Shown here: piece by piece, positions 38,634-48,008 of the stretch
Layout of the letters: every line of letters starts with the position of its first letter
How positions within the stretch are numbered: the first letter of the stretch is position 1
Source of the DNA: Symploca sp. SIO2E9
GTDB taxonomy: Bacteria; Cyanobacteriota; Cyanobacteriia; Cyanobacteriales; Coleofasciculaceae
Length of the DNA stretch: 62,353 bases
Assembly: GCA_010692645.1 (NCBI GenBank)
Contig: JAAHGS010000027.1
Span: forward strand, 1 to 62,353
Direction: 5' to 3'
Notes under the pieces: model-generated
Seen by the model: only the letters and a program-made list of their open reading frames with translations
What the model was told of the DNA's origin: nothing
Databases searched by the model: none
Translations under genes and position numbers: made by a program

Positions 38634-39419
38634 ATGAAAAAGGTTAATATCTTAAACATATATATTGACAATATGTTACAATCGGAGGTTCTCAAACGCC
38701 TCAAATCAGGTGTGGTCTTTACCCCCAATGTCGATCACCTAGTCAAACTACAAAAAGATACAGAGTTCTTTAGAGCTTACGAAACTGCTGATTATATACT
38801 GTGCGATAGCAAGATAGTTTACTATATTTCCAGATTTTTAGGTACGCCGATCAAAGCCAAGATTTCTGGTTCTGATTTTTTTCCAGCTTTCTACAAATAT
38901 CACGAAAATAACCAAGATATTAAAATTTTCCTTTTAGGGTCTCGGCCAGGAGTTGCCCAAAAAGCCCAGGAAATAATCAATGACAAGATTGGTAGGCAAA
39001 TTGTTGTTGGTTCTCATTCTCCTTCCTTTGGTTTTGAGAAAAACGAAGCAGAATGCTCAGAAATTATTAATCTGATTAACAACTCAGGGGCAACAGTACT
39101 AGCAGTAGGAGTTGGTGCTCCTAAACAAGAAAAGTGGATATACAAGTTTAAGAGTAAGTTACCCCATATCAAAATATTTCTGGCAATAGGTGCAACTATA
39201 GATTTTGAGGCAGGTCATGTCGAGAGATCACCAAAATGGGTTAGTGAAGTAGGTATGGAGTGGCTATACAGGCTTTTATCAGAACCGCAAAGACTGTGGA
39301 AGAGATATCTAGTGGACGATCCTCTCTTCTTCTGGTTGATTTTGAAACAAAAGTTAAAATTATATAAGTTTTCAGCTACTAAAGTTCATCCGAGTTTAAG
39401 GCAGCTCACTGAGCGTTAG
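38634..39419 (+). CDS. WecG/TagA/CpsF family glycosyltransferase (GT26)
   Basis: A 261-residue membrane-associated enzyme that typically adds the second sugar to an undecaprenyl-PP-linked primer. The N-terminus is VNILNIYIDNML, followed by VFTPNVDHL, the acceptor-site segment YILCDSKIVYYISRFLG with its Asp, and the family signature AVGVGAPKQEKWI. The start is fixed at the ATG 38634 by AGGGGG 7 bases upstream. It is the only such gene near the polysaccharide locus, and no initiating phosphoglycosyltransferase is present in the window. The kinase/cyclase gene follows after 27 bases, so they are probably co-transcribed. Confidence 0.9.
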   Translation: MKKVNILNIYIDNMLQSEVLKRLKSGVVFTPNVDHLVKLQKDTEFFRAYETADYILCDSKIVYYISRFLGTPIKAKISGSDFFPAFYKYHENNQDIKIFLLGSRPGVAQKAQEIINDKIGRQIVVGSHSPSFGFEKNEAECSEIINLINNSGATVLAVGVGAPKQEKWIYKFKSKLPHIKIFLAIGATIDFEAGHVERSPKWVSEVGMEWLYRLLSEPQRLWKRYLVDDPLFFWLILKQKLKLYKFSATKVHPSLRQLTER

Positions 39420-39446
39420 AGATTTTATCGTTCTTTATTTGAGGCA

Positions 39447-42400
39447 GTGGGAATAAAGCTTGTGTTTGGTAGGATAGGTGCCCAAATTATCTTATTTTTA
39501 GGCACTCTCTTGATCGGTGTGCTGGCTTTTACGCAGTGTTATACAGCTTTGAGTTCAGCACAATCGACAGCCATTGCCAAAGATACATTCATAGAGATTG
39601 TAGATCAATGGGAATACCGCTGGGGTGACTTTTCTGTGGAGGAGGCAGATGCCCCCTGTTACCAAGAAAATGAGATTTCACATTCTTGTTGGCAGCCCTT
39701 TCAGTTTCCCAGGAGGTTACGAAAGCCTGAAGATGAAAAAATTATTTGGTTGCGCGTTCCCTTACCGAGGGATAAATGGAAATCTCCAGCGCTTTATCTG
39801 AGAGGGGTACCTGACATCATAGGAGCTTATCTTAATAAAAGATTAATCTATACAGAATTTTCGCTAAACTCATCAGGCAAAGCTAATTTTAATTACCAAT
39901 GGCCGATTATTCCTCTAACCTCTGATTTTCAGGATGAAATTCTTCAGGGTGCAATGCTGTTATTTAGAGTTTATGTTGGCGATTCTCCTTCTGTTTATGT
40001 AGGCTTGTATGATCGGGTTGCCATTGGTTCACACACAGCCTTGCTGAAAAGATTATTTGAACTGGAAATCGAGGCAGTATTTGGCTTTTTACTTACCTGT
40101 CTGGGTTTAAGTGCAATATTCTTATCTTTAATTAGAAAAGAAACAAAATCCTATTTTAGTTTCGCTTCCTTTGCTCTTAGCGTAGGACTTTATATTATCA
40201 GCATCTCTGATTTTATTACTTTATTTCTGAATAAATTAGTAATTTTAGAATACCTAGAATATATATCTTTACATCTAATACCAGTTAGCACTTGTCTTCT
40301 ATTTGAAGAAATATTTGGAGTTGGATACAAGTCAATTATCCGGCATTTATGGAAAATTAATTTAGTTTATACAATTATAGCTATTCTATTATTTGTCACT
40401 GAAACTGATGCGTGGATTTCAAACATATATCTCAATAAATTTTTACTACTAGCAACCGCCTTAATCCTGTTGGTAACTGCTGTCCAAATGTCAATGAAGG
40501 GCAATTTGGAGGCCAAGTTATTTACCTTAGGGTTTATCATTCTAGCTTCCTCTGCTGTTCACGATATTTTGATTTATATTCTACAGCCTTTAGGTTGGTA
40601 TCACAGAATGCACCCTTGGGGAACATATATTTTTATCATCCTCGTGGGATTAATTTTTGAGCGTAGATTTAGTAAAGCACGCCATCGTCTTCAAGCTTAT
40701 GCCAGAGAGTTAGAAGCAAAAAACTCTGATTTACAGGAAATGGATCAGCTCAAAGATGAATTTTTAGCTAATACTTCCCATGAACTAAAAACTCCTTTAA
40801 ATGGTATTATCGGCATTGCTGAATCACTAATTGATGGTGCAACTGGCAAATTATCTCAGCCAACTGTATCTAACCTGGAGCTGATTGTATCCAGTGGTCA
40901 AAGACTAAGCCAACTAGTAAATGATCTGCTTGATTTTTCTCAACTCAAGCATAAACAGCTTGAGCTAAACACTAAACCAGTGGGAATGCGGGAAATTACC
41001 AATGTTGTCTTAACACTGTGTCAACCACTTGTTGGCAATAAACCCTTACAACTAATTAATAAAATTGGACGTGAGCTTCCCCCTGTAGATGCAGATGAAA
41101 ACCGAGTGCAACAAATTCTGTACAATTTGGTCGGCAATGCAATTAAATTTACTGCCAGCGGTACTGTTGAGGTTTCTGCAACAGTTATAGATTCTTCCTT
41201 AACTAACTCAACCCCTTCAGTTTCTCCTTCTTCCCAAAACCAGGAAGTTAGGAAGAAAGCCAAGACAAAACAATTGCTTACTAATTCACATTATCTAGAA
41301 ATTACTGTTGCTGATACAGGTATTGGTATCGAGGCAGATAAATTAGAGCGAATTTTTCAATCTTTTGAACAAGCCGATGGTTCAATTTCTAGAGAATATG
41401 GTGGTGCAGGCCTTGGTTTGGCAGTAACCAAGCAGCTAGTAAAGCTACACGGAGGCAATATTCACGCCGAATCCACTCCAGGAGTAGGTTCACGCTTCAT
41501 TTTCACCTTGCCCTTATCGGCAGGGAAAGTAGAGAGGAAACATTCAGAAGCAGTTGCTAAGGTTCGCAATTTCTCGACAATGACAACAATCCCGGAGCAA
41601 CTCTGGCAAGATAGGGAGGTATCAGCACCCACTGAAGGGGCTTTTAAAATCTTGGTTGTAGATGATGAATTGGTAAATCTTCAGGTTCTCGTCAACCATC
41701 TTTCACTACAAAATTATGCCATCACTCAAGCTGCCAATGGGATTGAAGGCTTAGAAATAATTCAGCATGGTTTCCAACCAGACTTAATTTTGCTTGATAT
41801 CATGATGCCGAAAATGACTGGTTATGAATTCTGTAAAAAGATTCGTGAACAGTTTCCCGCTAACGAATTGCCAGTAGTGCTATTGACGGCCAAAAATCAG
41901 GTATCAGATCTGGTAGAAGGTTTTGGGGTGGGGGCAAATGATTATCTAAGTAAACCAGTATCAAAATACGAATTACTAGCACGAATTAAAACTCATATTC
42001 GTTTAGCTAAAATTAATGCTGCCTATGGTCGTTTTGTCCCTCACGAATTCCTTAATTTTTTAGATAGAGAAAGTATTGTTGACGTGCAATTAGGGGATCA
42101 GACACTCAAAGAAATGACAATTCTGTTTGCTGATATTCGCTCGTTTACTACTCTCTCAGAACAGATGTCACCAAAAGAAAATTTTGACTTTCTCAATGCC
42201 TACTTGAGCCGGGTAAGTCCAGTTATTCGCAATCATCATGGCTTTATTGATAAGTATATTGGTGATGCGATTATGGCACTGTTTCCTCAGGAAGCTGATG
42301 ATGCTCTACAAGCGGGGATTAATATGCAAAAGCAAGTATCACTATTTAACTCCTATCGGCAAGATAGGGGCAAGGAACCTATCGCCATTGGGATTGGCAT

Positions 42401-42866
42401 GCATACAGGAAGCTTGATTCTCGGTACCGTTGGGGAGTCACAGCGCATGGAAAATACAGTAATTGCTGATGCGGTTAATTTGGCATCTCGTTTGGAAGGG
42501 CTAACCAAGGTTTATGGAGCAGATATCTTGATTAGTGAACAAACTCTCAGTCTACTGGATAACCAGCAAAAATACAGATGTAGATTTCTTGGTCGAGTTA
42601 AAGTAAAGGGTAAAAGTCAAGCAGTAGGAGTTTTTGAAGTTTGTGATGCTAATCCCCAGCAGTTGATTGAACTCAAGATGCAAACTCTGACTGAATTTGA
42701 GAAGGGAGTAGAACTTTATGTCGAGAAAAAATTTACTCAAGCGCAGCAAATTTTTGAGCAAGTTTTGCAAATTAATCAGCAAGACCTAGTTGCTAAGCTT
42801 TATATAGAACGCTGTCAGAAAGCTAAAAGATTTGGAGTATCAGAATTTGATGTTGTAATTGACTAG
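39447..42866 (+). CDS. 7TM sensor histidine kinase / receiver / nucleotide cyclase hybrid
   Basis: An 1139-residue multidomain signalling protein. It has an N-terminal membrane helix, an extracytoplasmic jelly-roll-like region (about residues 45-200) and seven membrane segments (about 210-405, the 7TMR-DISM arrangement). A short coiled coil precedes HisKA with the phospho-His in ANTSHELKTPLNG near residue 443. HATPase follows (NRVQQILYNLVGNAIKF, DTGIGIEADK, GGAGLGLA). The receiver has Asp in LLDIMMPK near residue 782 and Lys in YLSKPVSK. A class III cyclase domain follows (ILFADIRSFTTLSEQMSP, DKYIGDAIMALFP, about 890-1065), and the protein ends in a short TPR-like segment. It probably converts an external signal into phosphorelay and cAMP output. 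The GTG at 39447 is the longest start; a GTG at 39462 is possible. Confidence 0.92.
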   Translation: MGIKLVFGRIGAQIILFLGTLLIGVLAFTQCYTALSSAQSTAIAKDTFIEIVDQWEYRWGDFSVEEADAPCYQENEISHSCWQPFQFPRRLRKPEDEKIIWLRVPLPRDKWKSPALYLRGVPDIIGAYLNKRLIYTEFSLNSSGKANFNYQWPIIPLTSDFQDEILQGAMLLFRVYVGDSPSVYVGLYDRVAIGSHTALLKRLFELEIEAVFGFLLTCLGLSAIFLSLIRKETKSYFSFASFALSVGLYIISISDFITLFLNKLVILEYLEYISLHLIPVSTCLLFEEIFGVGYKSIIRHLWKINLVYTIIAILLFVTETDAWISNIYLNKFLLLATALILLVTAVQMSMKGNLEAKLFTLGFIILASSAVHDILIYILQPLGWYHRMHPWGTYIFIILVGLIFERRFSKARHRLQAYARELEAKNSDLQEMDQLKDEFLANTSHELKTPLNGIIGIAESLIDGATGKLSQPTVSNLELIVSSGQRLSQLVNDLLDFSQLKHKQLELNTKPVGMREITNVVLTLCQPLVGNKPLQLINKIGRELPPVDADENRVQQILYNLVGNAIKFTASGTVEVSATVIDSSLTNSTPSVSPSSQNQEVRKKAKTKQLLTNSHYLEITVADTGIGIEADKLERIFQSFEQADGSISREYGGAGLGLAVTKQLVKLHGGNIHAESTPGVGSRFIFTLPLSAGKVERKHSEAVAKVRNFSTMTTIPEQLWQDREVSAPTEGAFKILVVDDELVNLQVLVNHLSLQNYAITQAANGIEGLEIIQHGFQPDLILLDIMMPKMTGYEFCKKIREQFPANELPVVLLTAKNQVSDLVEGFGVGANDYLSKPVSKYELLARIKTHIRLAKINAAYGRFVPHEFLNFLDRESIVDVQLGDQTLKEMTILFADIRSFTTLSEQMSPKENFDFLNAYLSRVSPVIRNHHGFIDKYIGDAIMALFPQEADDALQAGINMQKQVSLFNSYRQDRGKEPIAIGIGMHTGSLILGTVGESQRMENTVIADAVNLASRLEGLTKVYGADILISEQTLSLLDNQQKYRCRFLGRVKVKGKSQAVGVFEVCDANPQQLIELKMQTLTEFEKGVELYVEKKFTQAQQIFEQVLQINQQDLVAKLYIERCQKAKRFGVSEFDVVID

Positions 42867-42988
42867 AGATTCGATTAGTAAATAGTAAGCTGTTTTGCAT
42901 CTAAATTGCACTTTTGATCGTTTGAGGAAAACTCTAACCACAAAGGCTCCGAGAAAGATGGCTACAGGGCTAATGGTTGATCAAAATC

Positions 42989-43035
42989 ATCTCCCCATCT
43001 GCCCATCTCCCCATCTCCCCATCTCCCCCTCTCCC
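42989..43035. repeat. Octamer-type array CCCCATCT
   Basis: Five to six imperfect copies of CCCCATCT in the gap after the kinase/cyclase gene. It is the same unit, in the complementary orientation, as the arrays at 54354 and 57244, and the same orientation as 50526. Confidence 0.75.
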
Positions 43036-43058
43036 ATTCTAGGTATTCTCGCGTTGCG

Positions 43059-43223
43059 ATTTCCACATATCCCTGTCCATGTCTAAACTCTGCGCCCTAG
43101 GTTCTTCTATTTCTATAAACAGTTTGCAATTCTTATCTTTTGCCCTAGCTTTCCCCCAGCGAATCCCCAGCCTTTCCACACGGTAATTCCACATTTTCCA
43201 CAGTTTACAGGTAGTTTTCCACA
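43059..43223 (+). promoter_or_regulatory. Cluster of five DnaA-box-like sites (candidate oriC or DnaA-binding locus)
   Basis: Five sites matching (T/A/C)(T/A)TTCCACA lie in one orientation: ATTTCCACA 43059-43067, CTTTCCACA 43172-43180, AATTCCACA 43185-43193, TTTTCCACA 43194-43202 and TTTTCCACA 43215-43223. TTTTCCACA is a usual cyanobacterial DnaA box. Four of the five fall in 52 bases. Elsewhere I noticed only one isolated match, in a gene at 11720. The surrounding 42867-43596 gap is otherwise non-coding, and gene direction flips roughly around here. No dnaA or dnaN is in the window. Confidence 0.55.
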
Positions 43224-43596
43224 GGTATGAACGACGGGATCAACTCTTGCCATTTGATTGGGGATTTTCTCCATAGAGTATCTGGTAGCAGCTAAGGATA
43301 GCCTCGATGTAAAGTTTTGTAACAAAAATTGACCTTAAACGCTTATTGTTTCGTCAAAATTTCCGGTGTTCGAGGATGGTTGTAACATTTCGCAGCATTG
43401 ACAACACCACCCCATCTCAGATGAAAATGAAACGACTAACCAATTAACTGTTTTGATTTGAAAAAAGATGATCTATACCATAAATACGTACTTATTTCAA
43501 GTCAATTGGTTATTACCTTCAGCTGTAAAGCCGATTTCTAGAGGCGCTGAAAGCAAGGTGGCTTTGCCCCAAAATAAATAGTAAGGATAGGTCAAT

Positions 43597-43821
43597 ATGA
43601 ACGCAACCGTAAGCATTCTGGCAGAAATACCCGAAGATCTGCACGAGTCCCTCAAGCGCTACTTGGAAAACCATCCCAGCTGGGATCAAGATCGAGTTTT
43701 CGCTGCCGCCCTGTCTCTGTTTTTGCTACAAAATGCACATAGTAAAACACCAGAAGCCTCCCAGAGCTATCGAGCCTGCGCTCGCGTCTACCTAGAGTCC
43801 CTATTTCAGTATCCTGCCTGA
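43597..43821 (+). CDS. DUF2811 family small protein
   Basis: A 74-residue protein. MNATVSILAEIPEDLHESL and the HPSWDQDRVFAAALSLFLLQ segment match the cyanobacterial DUF2811 family (usually 60-80 residues). The predicted helices resemble a ribbon-helix-helix or small regulatory fold, but no function is known to me. AAGGATAGG lies shortly before the ATG and can serve as ribosome-binding site. It lies downstream of the DnaA-box cluster, with its promoter probably in 43240-43590. Confidence 0.88.
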   Translation: MNATVSILAEIPEDLHESLKRYLENHPSWDQDRVFAAALSLFLLQNAHSKTPEASQSYRACARVYLESLFQYPA

Positions 43822-44011
43822 TAGAGCAACTTAGAGCGGTGTATTGGCAAAGGGGTAGGGAGTGGGGAGTATTCAGTATTAGGATTCAACCCCACCTGAA
43901 TGCTTGCCACTTGAGGCAAGGTAATGATGGCAGAAGGGGAATAGTTCATCAAAATCCTCTCCCTCTCTCCCGCTTCCCCACTTTCCCCCTCTATCTAAAC
44001 ATGCAAGTTAA

Positions 44012-44635
44012 ATGTGTCAGAGCTTATCTACTTTGGTAATTCCTCAACTGATTGTGGGTTTGGGAAATCCAGAACCCAAGTACGACAGAACAAGACATAA
44101 CATTGGTTTTGAAGTTGTTGATGTCCTAGCAAGTCGCTGGCAGATTTCTTGGAACGAAAATCGCCGCTTCCAAGGGCTGTTTGGAGAAGGGCCCAGCCCC
44201 AAAAGAGACAAGCTACGTTTGCTTAAGCCTCTAACCTATATGAATCGCTCTGGGCAGGCAATTCGCGCGGCGACAGACTGGTATAAGCTTGCGCCTGAAT
44301 CAGTACTGGTAATTTATGATGATATGGATTTACCTGTGGGACGTTTGCGACTGCGCCTATCTGGTTCAGCAGGAGGACATAATGGTATGAAGTCCGCCAT
44401 TGCCCATCTCGGTACGCAAAATTTCCCTCGTCTGCGCATTGGCATTGGTAAATCTAGCGGTGGCAAAGAGAATGTCTCTCACGTACTGGGAAAATTTTCC
44501 CCCCAAGAAACTAAGTTGATCTCTGAGGTTGTGCAACTTACAACTGAAGCGGTGGAACTTGCCCTCAAACAAGGGGTTGAAAAGGCAATGAGTCTCTACA
44601 ATAGTCGCAGTGTGGAGATTGCCGACTTGAAGTGA
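44012..44635 (+). CDS. pth: Peptidyl-tRNA hydrolase
   Basis: A 207-residue cytoplasmic esterase that releases peptides from tRNA. Motifs are LIVGLGNPEPKYDRTRHNIGF, with the catalytic His in RTRHN, then KPLTYMNRSGQAI, VIYDDMDLPVGRLRLRLSGSAGGHNGMKS and FPRLRIGIGK. Length and motifs are complete. About ten extra residues precede the core; the ATG at 44012 is the only canonical start, and no strong ribosome-binding site is visible. The gap before it holds only C/T-rich repeat sequence. Confidence 0.97.
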   Translation: MCQSLSTLVIPQLIVGLGNPEPKYDRTRHNIGFEVVDVLASRWQISWNENRRFQGLFGEGPSPKRDKLRLLKPLTYMNRSGQAIRAATDWYKLAPESVLVIYDDMDLPVGRLRLRLSGSAGGHNGMKSAIAHLGTQNFPRLRIGIGKSSGGKENVSHVLGKFSPQETKLISEVVQLTTEAVELALKQGVEKAMSLYNSRSVEIADLK

Positions 44636-44806
44636 ATTGGTATTGTTATCGCTGCAGGGCAGAAGGCTCCAAGAGTTATTATTGCTATCTAGTTGTTTCA
44701 AGCATTTAATTTGTCCTAATTTATATTAGTTAGCTTAAAGTTGGTTGTAGATGTCAGTTCTGGCAGCTCAATTTACCGGGGAAGGATGTCACTTGGCTAA
44801 TTGGTA

Positions 44807-46087
44807 TTACATAATTTGATTTAGGCAGGAAACATCAGCAGAGCCAAAGTGGACGCTCAAAGCAATATTCATGTTTTCCAGAGATTTGACTAACCAAGGT
44901 ACGCCTTCTCGATGTGAAGACTCATAGTGATTAAACAGAATCGACAATCGCTTTTCTAAGGAAGGCTTAACATTATAGCACACCAGGACAATCTTGAGTA
45001 ACAAACCAGTGGTAACAGTTTCCCCCAGGTTGGTAGTCAGATCTACAAAGGTAAAATGGTTAGGTCGCACAGGACTATCCACTACTAAGAAGTTCAACAA
45101 ACGGCTACAGGTTCGTATAATCAGAAATTCATTAGGCTTCTCGAAATCGTGGTGCGGGTACATATTTTTGAGATATTGGTAGAGTTGCTCATTAAAATGA
45201 CGTTTACCATAGGCTGGATCAATCGAAGCGGTCAGATATTCATACAAATCTTCCTTAAACTCCTTATAGGAAGGCGTATAGCTACTGTGAACCAGAAAGC
45301 TTTGAGCGAAATCCCTGTAAGTTTTTCTGTATTGAACTTTGCCCACAAAATGCTTGAGAACAGCACCTAACTCTCTATCGCTTAAGAGAGTAGGATTCTT
45401 CACTGACTGGAGAATTTTTTCTGACGCTGTATAGGAGTGCCGACGGAGTACTTGGGCATATCGCACCTGATGAGTGACGTAATGAGATAGATCTAGTTCA
45501 AAGCGTTGCTGGATCCGAGAGCGAATTTGCTGCACCGTCTGCTGATGCTCATAACTGCTGTCTTCACTAAGTAGGCAATGTTCATACAAATAAGGATATC
45601 TTTGAATCAGAGTTGCCACTTGCTTGGAACCACTGCCACTAGCTAGTGGCGTTTGAGTCATCACCCGAGATAAGCGTCGCAACGTCAGATATTGCTCTGT
45701 CTGCCTGAAACTATGCAGCAGTTCCCAGATGCGTTTAGCACTTTGTGAGCCAGCTCTGCCGGGATGAGGTAAATTCTCAAATAGCTCAATCAACTTTGGA
45801 GCAGCCCATTGCAATTGGGGGTTTAAATGCCAACGATTTATTAAGATGTGGCAACAACGGTTGAGTATAAACTTAAAATGCGAGTCTGCATGTTTGTTCA
45901 TTGCTAGCTTCTCTAAGGCAAACCAGATTTGTCGATCTTTATACCTTCCCCCATCCAGAAAGAGGCTACGGAAGCGGTCAATCATTTGAGTAGGGGACTC
46001 AATCTGTACAAAATGAAGCAGATGATTGTACAGTTGCCGCTCTTCTAATAGAGTAGGTCGTATGTCTGAGTCTGTCCAAGTAGTCAC
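44807..46087 (-). CDS. Conserved cyanobacterial protein, unknown function
   Basis: A 426-residue soluble, helix-rich protein with no membrane segment. I recognise it only as a conserved cyanobacterial hypothetical. Visible features are repeated aromatic/His-rich helices (RQLYNHLLHFVQ, RYPYLYEHCLL, EHQQTVQQIRSRIQQRF) and a short Ser/Gly-rich break (LASGSGSKQ) near residue 150. It ends VSCLNQIM. It is convergent with pth and stands alone. Codon use and composition look like the neighbours, so it is probably a resident gene. Confidence 0.7.
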   Translation of the reverse strand: MTTWTDSDIRPTLLEERQLYNHLLHFVQIESPTQMIDRFRSLFLDGGRYKDRQIWFALEKLAMNKHADSHFKFILNRCCHILINRWHLNPQLQWAAPKLIELFENLPHPGRAGSQSAKRIWELLHSFRQTEQYLTLRRLSRVMTQTPLASGSGSKQVATLIQRYPYLYEHCLLSEDSSYEHQQTVQQIRSRIQQRFELDLSHYVTHQVRYAQVLRRHSYTASEKILQSVKNPTLLSDRELGAVLKHFVGKVQYRKTYRDFAQSFLVHSSYTPSYKEFKEDLYEYLTASIDPAYGKRHFNEQLYQYLKNMYPHHDFEKPNEFLIIRTCSRLLNFLVVDSPVRPNHFTFVDLTTNLGETVTTGLLLKIVLVCYNVKPSLEKRLSILFNHYESSHREGVPWLVKSLENMNIALSVHFGSADVSCLNQIM

Positions 46088-46182
46088 TTTCAGTGAACTC
46101 TCCTAGATGCAAGCGCTAGGGTCAATCAAGGTCAGTTGTGCCTTTGAAGATTTAAAGTGGAATTTGACTTGTCCTCTACATT

Positions 46183-46284
46183 TATAGCGCTGCCCGCTGG
46201 TGTGTTTACAAATCATAAATAGAGCCTTGATGAGCAAAGGTTTAGAACGTTTGTACTGTAAGCAGACCAGAGCGCACTGCTATA
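46183..46284. mobile_element. MITE-like element, type B copy 2
   Basis: 102 bases bounded by TATAGCGCTGCCCGC and GCGCACTGCTATA, inverted repeats with TATA tips. It aligns gap-free with the copy at 14700-14801. It lies in the 547-base gap before murF (46088-46634), which otherwise shows no gene. Confidence 0.7.
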
Positions 46285-46634
46285 GATACAGATACCAACA
46301 ATTTAGGGTTAACCTGCCATTATGCAGCTTGAGACAGACAAATCATTAGCTGCCAGAAAGAGGGGAAGAAGATTAAGGGCTAAAAGTTAAAATTTCCCTA
46401 TTGGTCACTCATCCTTTCTGTTTGCTAATTACAAACCATGAGAGCAGTTTGATTCTCCTCGCACCTGAACAAAGTGATTTTCCTCTTTGCCTTTTTGGCA
46501 ATTGAGACCTGTATACATAAAACTTCTAGGTGGTAAAGTTTTGTTTCAAATAAAATCATAACATCCCTAGATCATTGACTTCATAACCTTAAGACTACTC
46601 AGAGCAATCCTATCAAACTCAAGCAAATAGCCTT

Positions 46635-47999
46635 ATGTTTTGTAAAATTTCTTTAAGTCAATTAGTTGACATTATTGCTGCAGAGCCAGTAAATCTATCA
46701 AGTGAAGCTGCATGCTCGCTCTTGACTGGAATAACTACCGATACACGCACTCTCAAGTCGGGTAATATTTTCTTGGCTCTACGGGGAGAAAAATTTGATG
46801 GTCACAATTTTGCAGCAGTTGCGATCGCACAAGGAGCGGTGGCAGTTATTATTGAACGTACCCAAGCATCTAGGCTGCAACGAATTCCGCAGCTGTTGGT
46901 AGAAGACACCCTCAAGGCATATCAGCAGATTGCTAGGTGGTGGCGTGAGCAATTCCCCATCCCAGTGATTGCTGTAACTGGCTCTGTAGGAAAAACTACT
47001 ACTAAGGAGTTAATTGCGGCAGTTCTCTCCACTAAGGGAAATGTCCTTAAAACCCAGGCAAATTTTAACAATGAAATCGGTGTCCCTAAAACTTTGCTGG
47101 AATTAGGGCCACAGCATGATTATGCCGTGATTGAAATGGCGATGCGTGGCACAGGGCAAATTGCCGAGTTGACCAAGATAGCGCATCCTACAATGGGTGT
47201 GATTACTAATGTTGGTACAGCTCACATTGGTATTTTGGGTTCGGTTGAAGCGATCGCTCAAGCTAAGTGCGAGTTACTAGCCCAAATGCCTGATCACAGT
47301 ATTGGTATACTAAATCAAGATGACCGGCGTTTAATGGAAACTGCTGCTACTGTTTGGCAGGGAAAAACCTTTACCTATGGACTAGAAGCTGGTGATTTCA
47401 AGGGGCAGTTGATTGACCAAAACACGGTAGTAGTTGAGGAAATGCAGCTACCTCTGCCTCTAGCGGGTAGTCATAATGCCCTCAACTATCTGGCGGCGCT
47501 GGCAGTAGCTAAAGTCCTTGAAATTGACTTAGCCCCCTTGAGCCAGGGTATAGAAGTTAAGATGCCAGCTGGGCGATCGCAACGCTATGATTTGCCTAAT
47601 GATATCGTGATTCTTGATGAAACTTACAATGCTGGACTTGAATCCATGCTGGCAGCCCTAGAGTTGCTTTCCCAAACGGCAGGAACACGGCACCTTGCAG
47701 TCTTGGGGACGATGAAGGAATTGGGGGAACACTCCTGTGAACTTCACCAGCAAGTGGGCAAGAGGGTAGAGCAACTGCATCTCGATGCTTTGCTGATTAT
47801 GATAGATGATCCAGAAGCAGCAGAAATTGCTACTGGTTCTGGTGCGGTACCAGTTGACTGTTTTTCGAGCAAGGAAGCTTTGCTTAAGCGTTTACAGGAA
47901 ATGATACAACCAGGCGATCGTATTCTCTTCAAAGCGTCGCATTCGGTGGGTTTGGATCAGGTTGTAGCTCAATTGCGCGAGTCAATTCTTGTTTTTTAA
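46635..47999 (+). CDS. murF: UDP-N-acetylmuramoyl-tripeptide--D-alanyl-D-alanine ligase
   Basis: A 454-residue Mur ligase that adds D-Ala-D-Ala to complete the peptidoglycan pentapeptide precursor in the cytoplasm. Domain 1 includes GITTDTRTLKSGNIFLALRG. The ATP-binding loop is VTGSVGKTTTKELI, followed by ANFNNEIGVPKTLL. Domain 3 begins around MPAGRSQRYDLPNDIVILDETYNAG, with GTMKELGEHS. Complete length. TcmP starts 9 bases after its stop, which is unusual company for murF. Confidence 0.97.
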   Translation: MFCKISLSQLVDIIAAEPVNLSSEAACSLLTGITTDTRTLKSGNIFLALRGEKFDGHNFAAVAIAQGAVAVIIERTQASRLQRIPQLLVEDTLKAYQQIARWWREQFPIPVIAVTGSVGKTTTKELIAAVLSTKGNVLKTQANFNNEIGVPKTLLELGPQHDYAVIEMAMRGTGQIAELTKIAHPTMGVITNVGTAHIGILGSVEAIAQAKCELLAQMPDHSIGILNQDDRRLMETAATVWQGKTFTYGLEAGDFKGQLIDQNTVVVEEMQLPLPLAGSHNALNYLAALAVAKVLEIDLAPLSQGIEVKMPAGRSQRYDLPNDIVILDETYNAGLESMLAALELLSQTAGTRHLAVLGTMKELGEHSCELHQQVGKRVEQLHLDALLIMIDDPEAAEIATGSGAVPVDCFSSKEALLKRLQEMIQPGDRILFKASHSVGLDQVVAQLRESILVF

Positions 48000-48008
48000 G
48001 AAAGTAAT

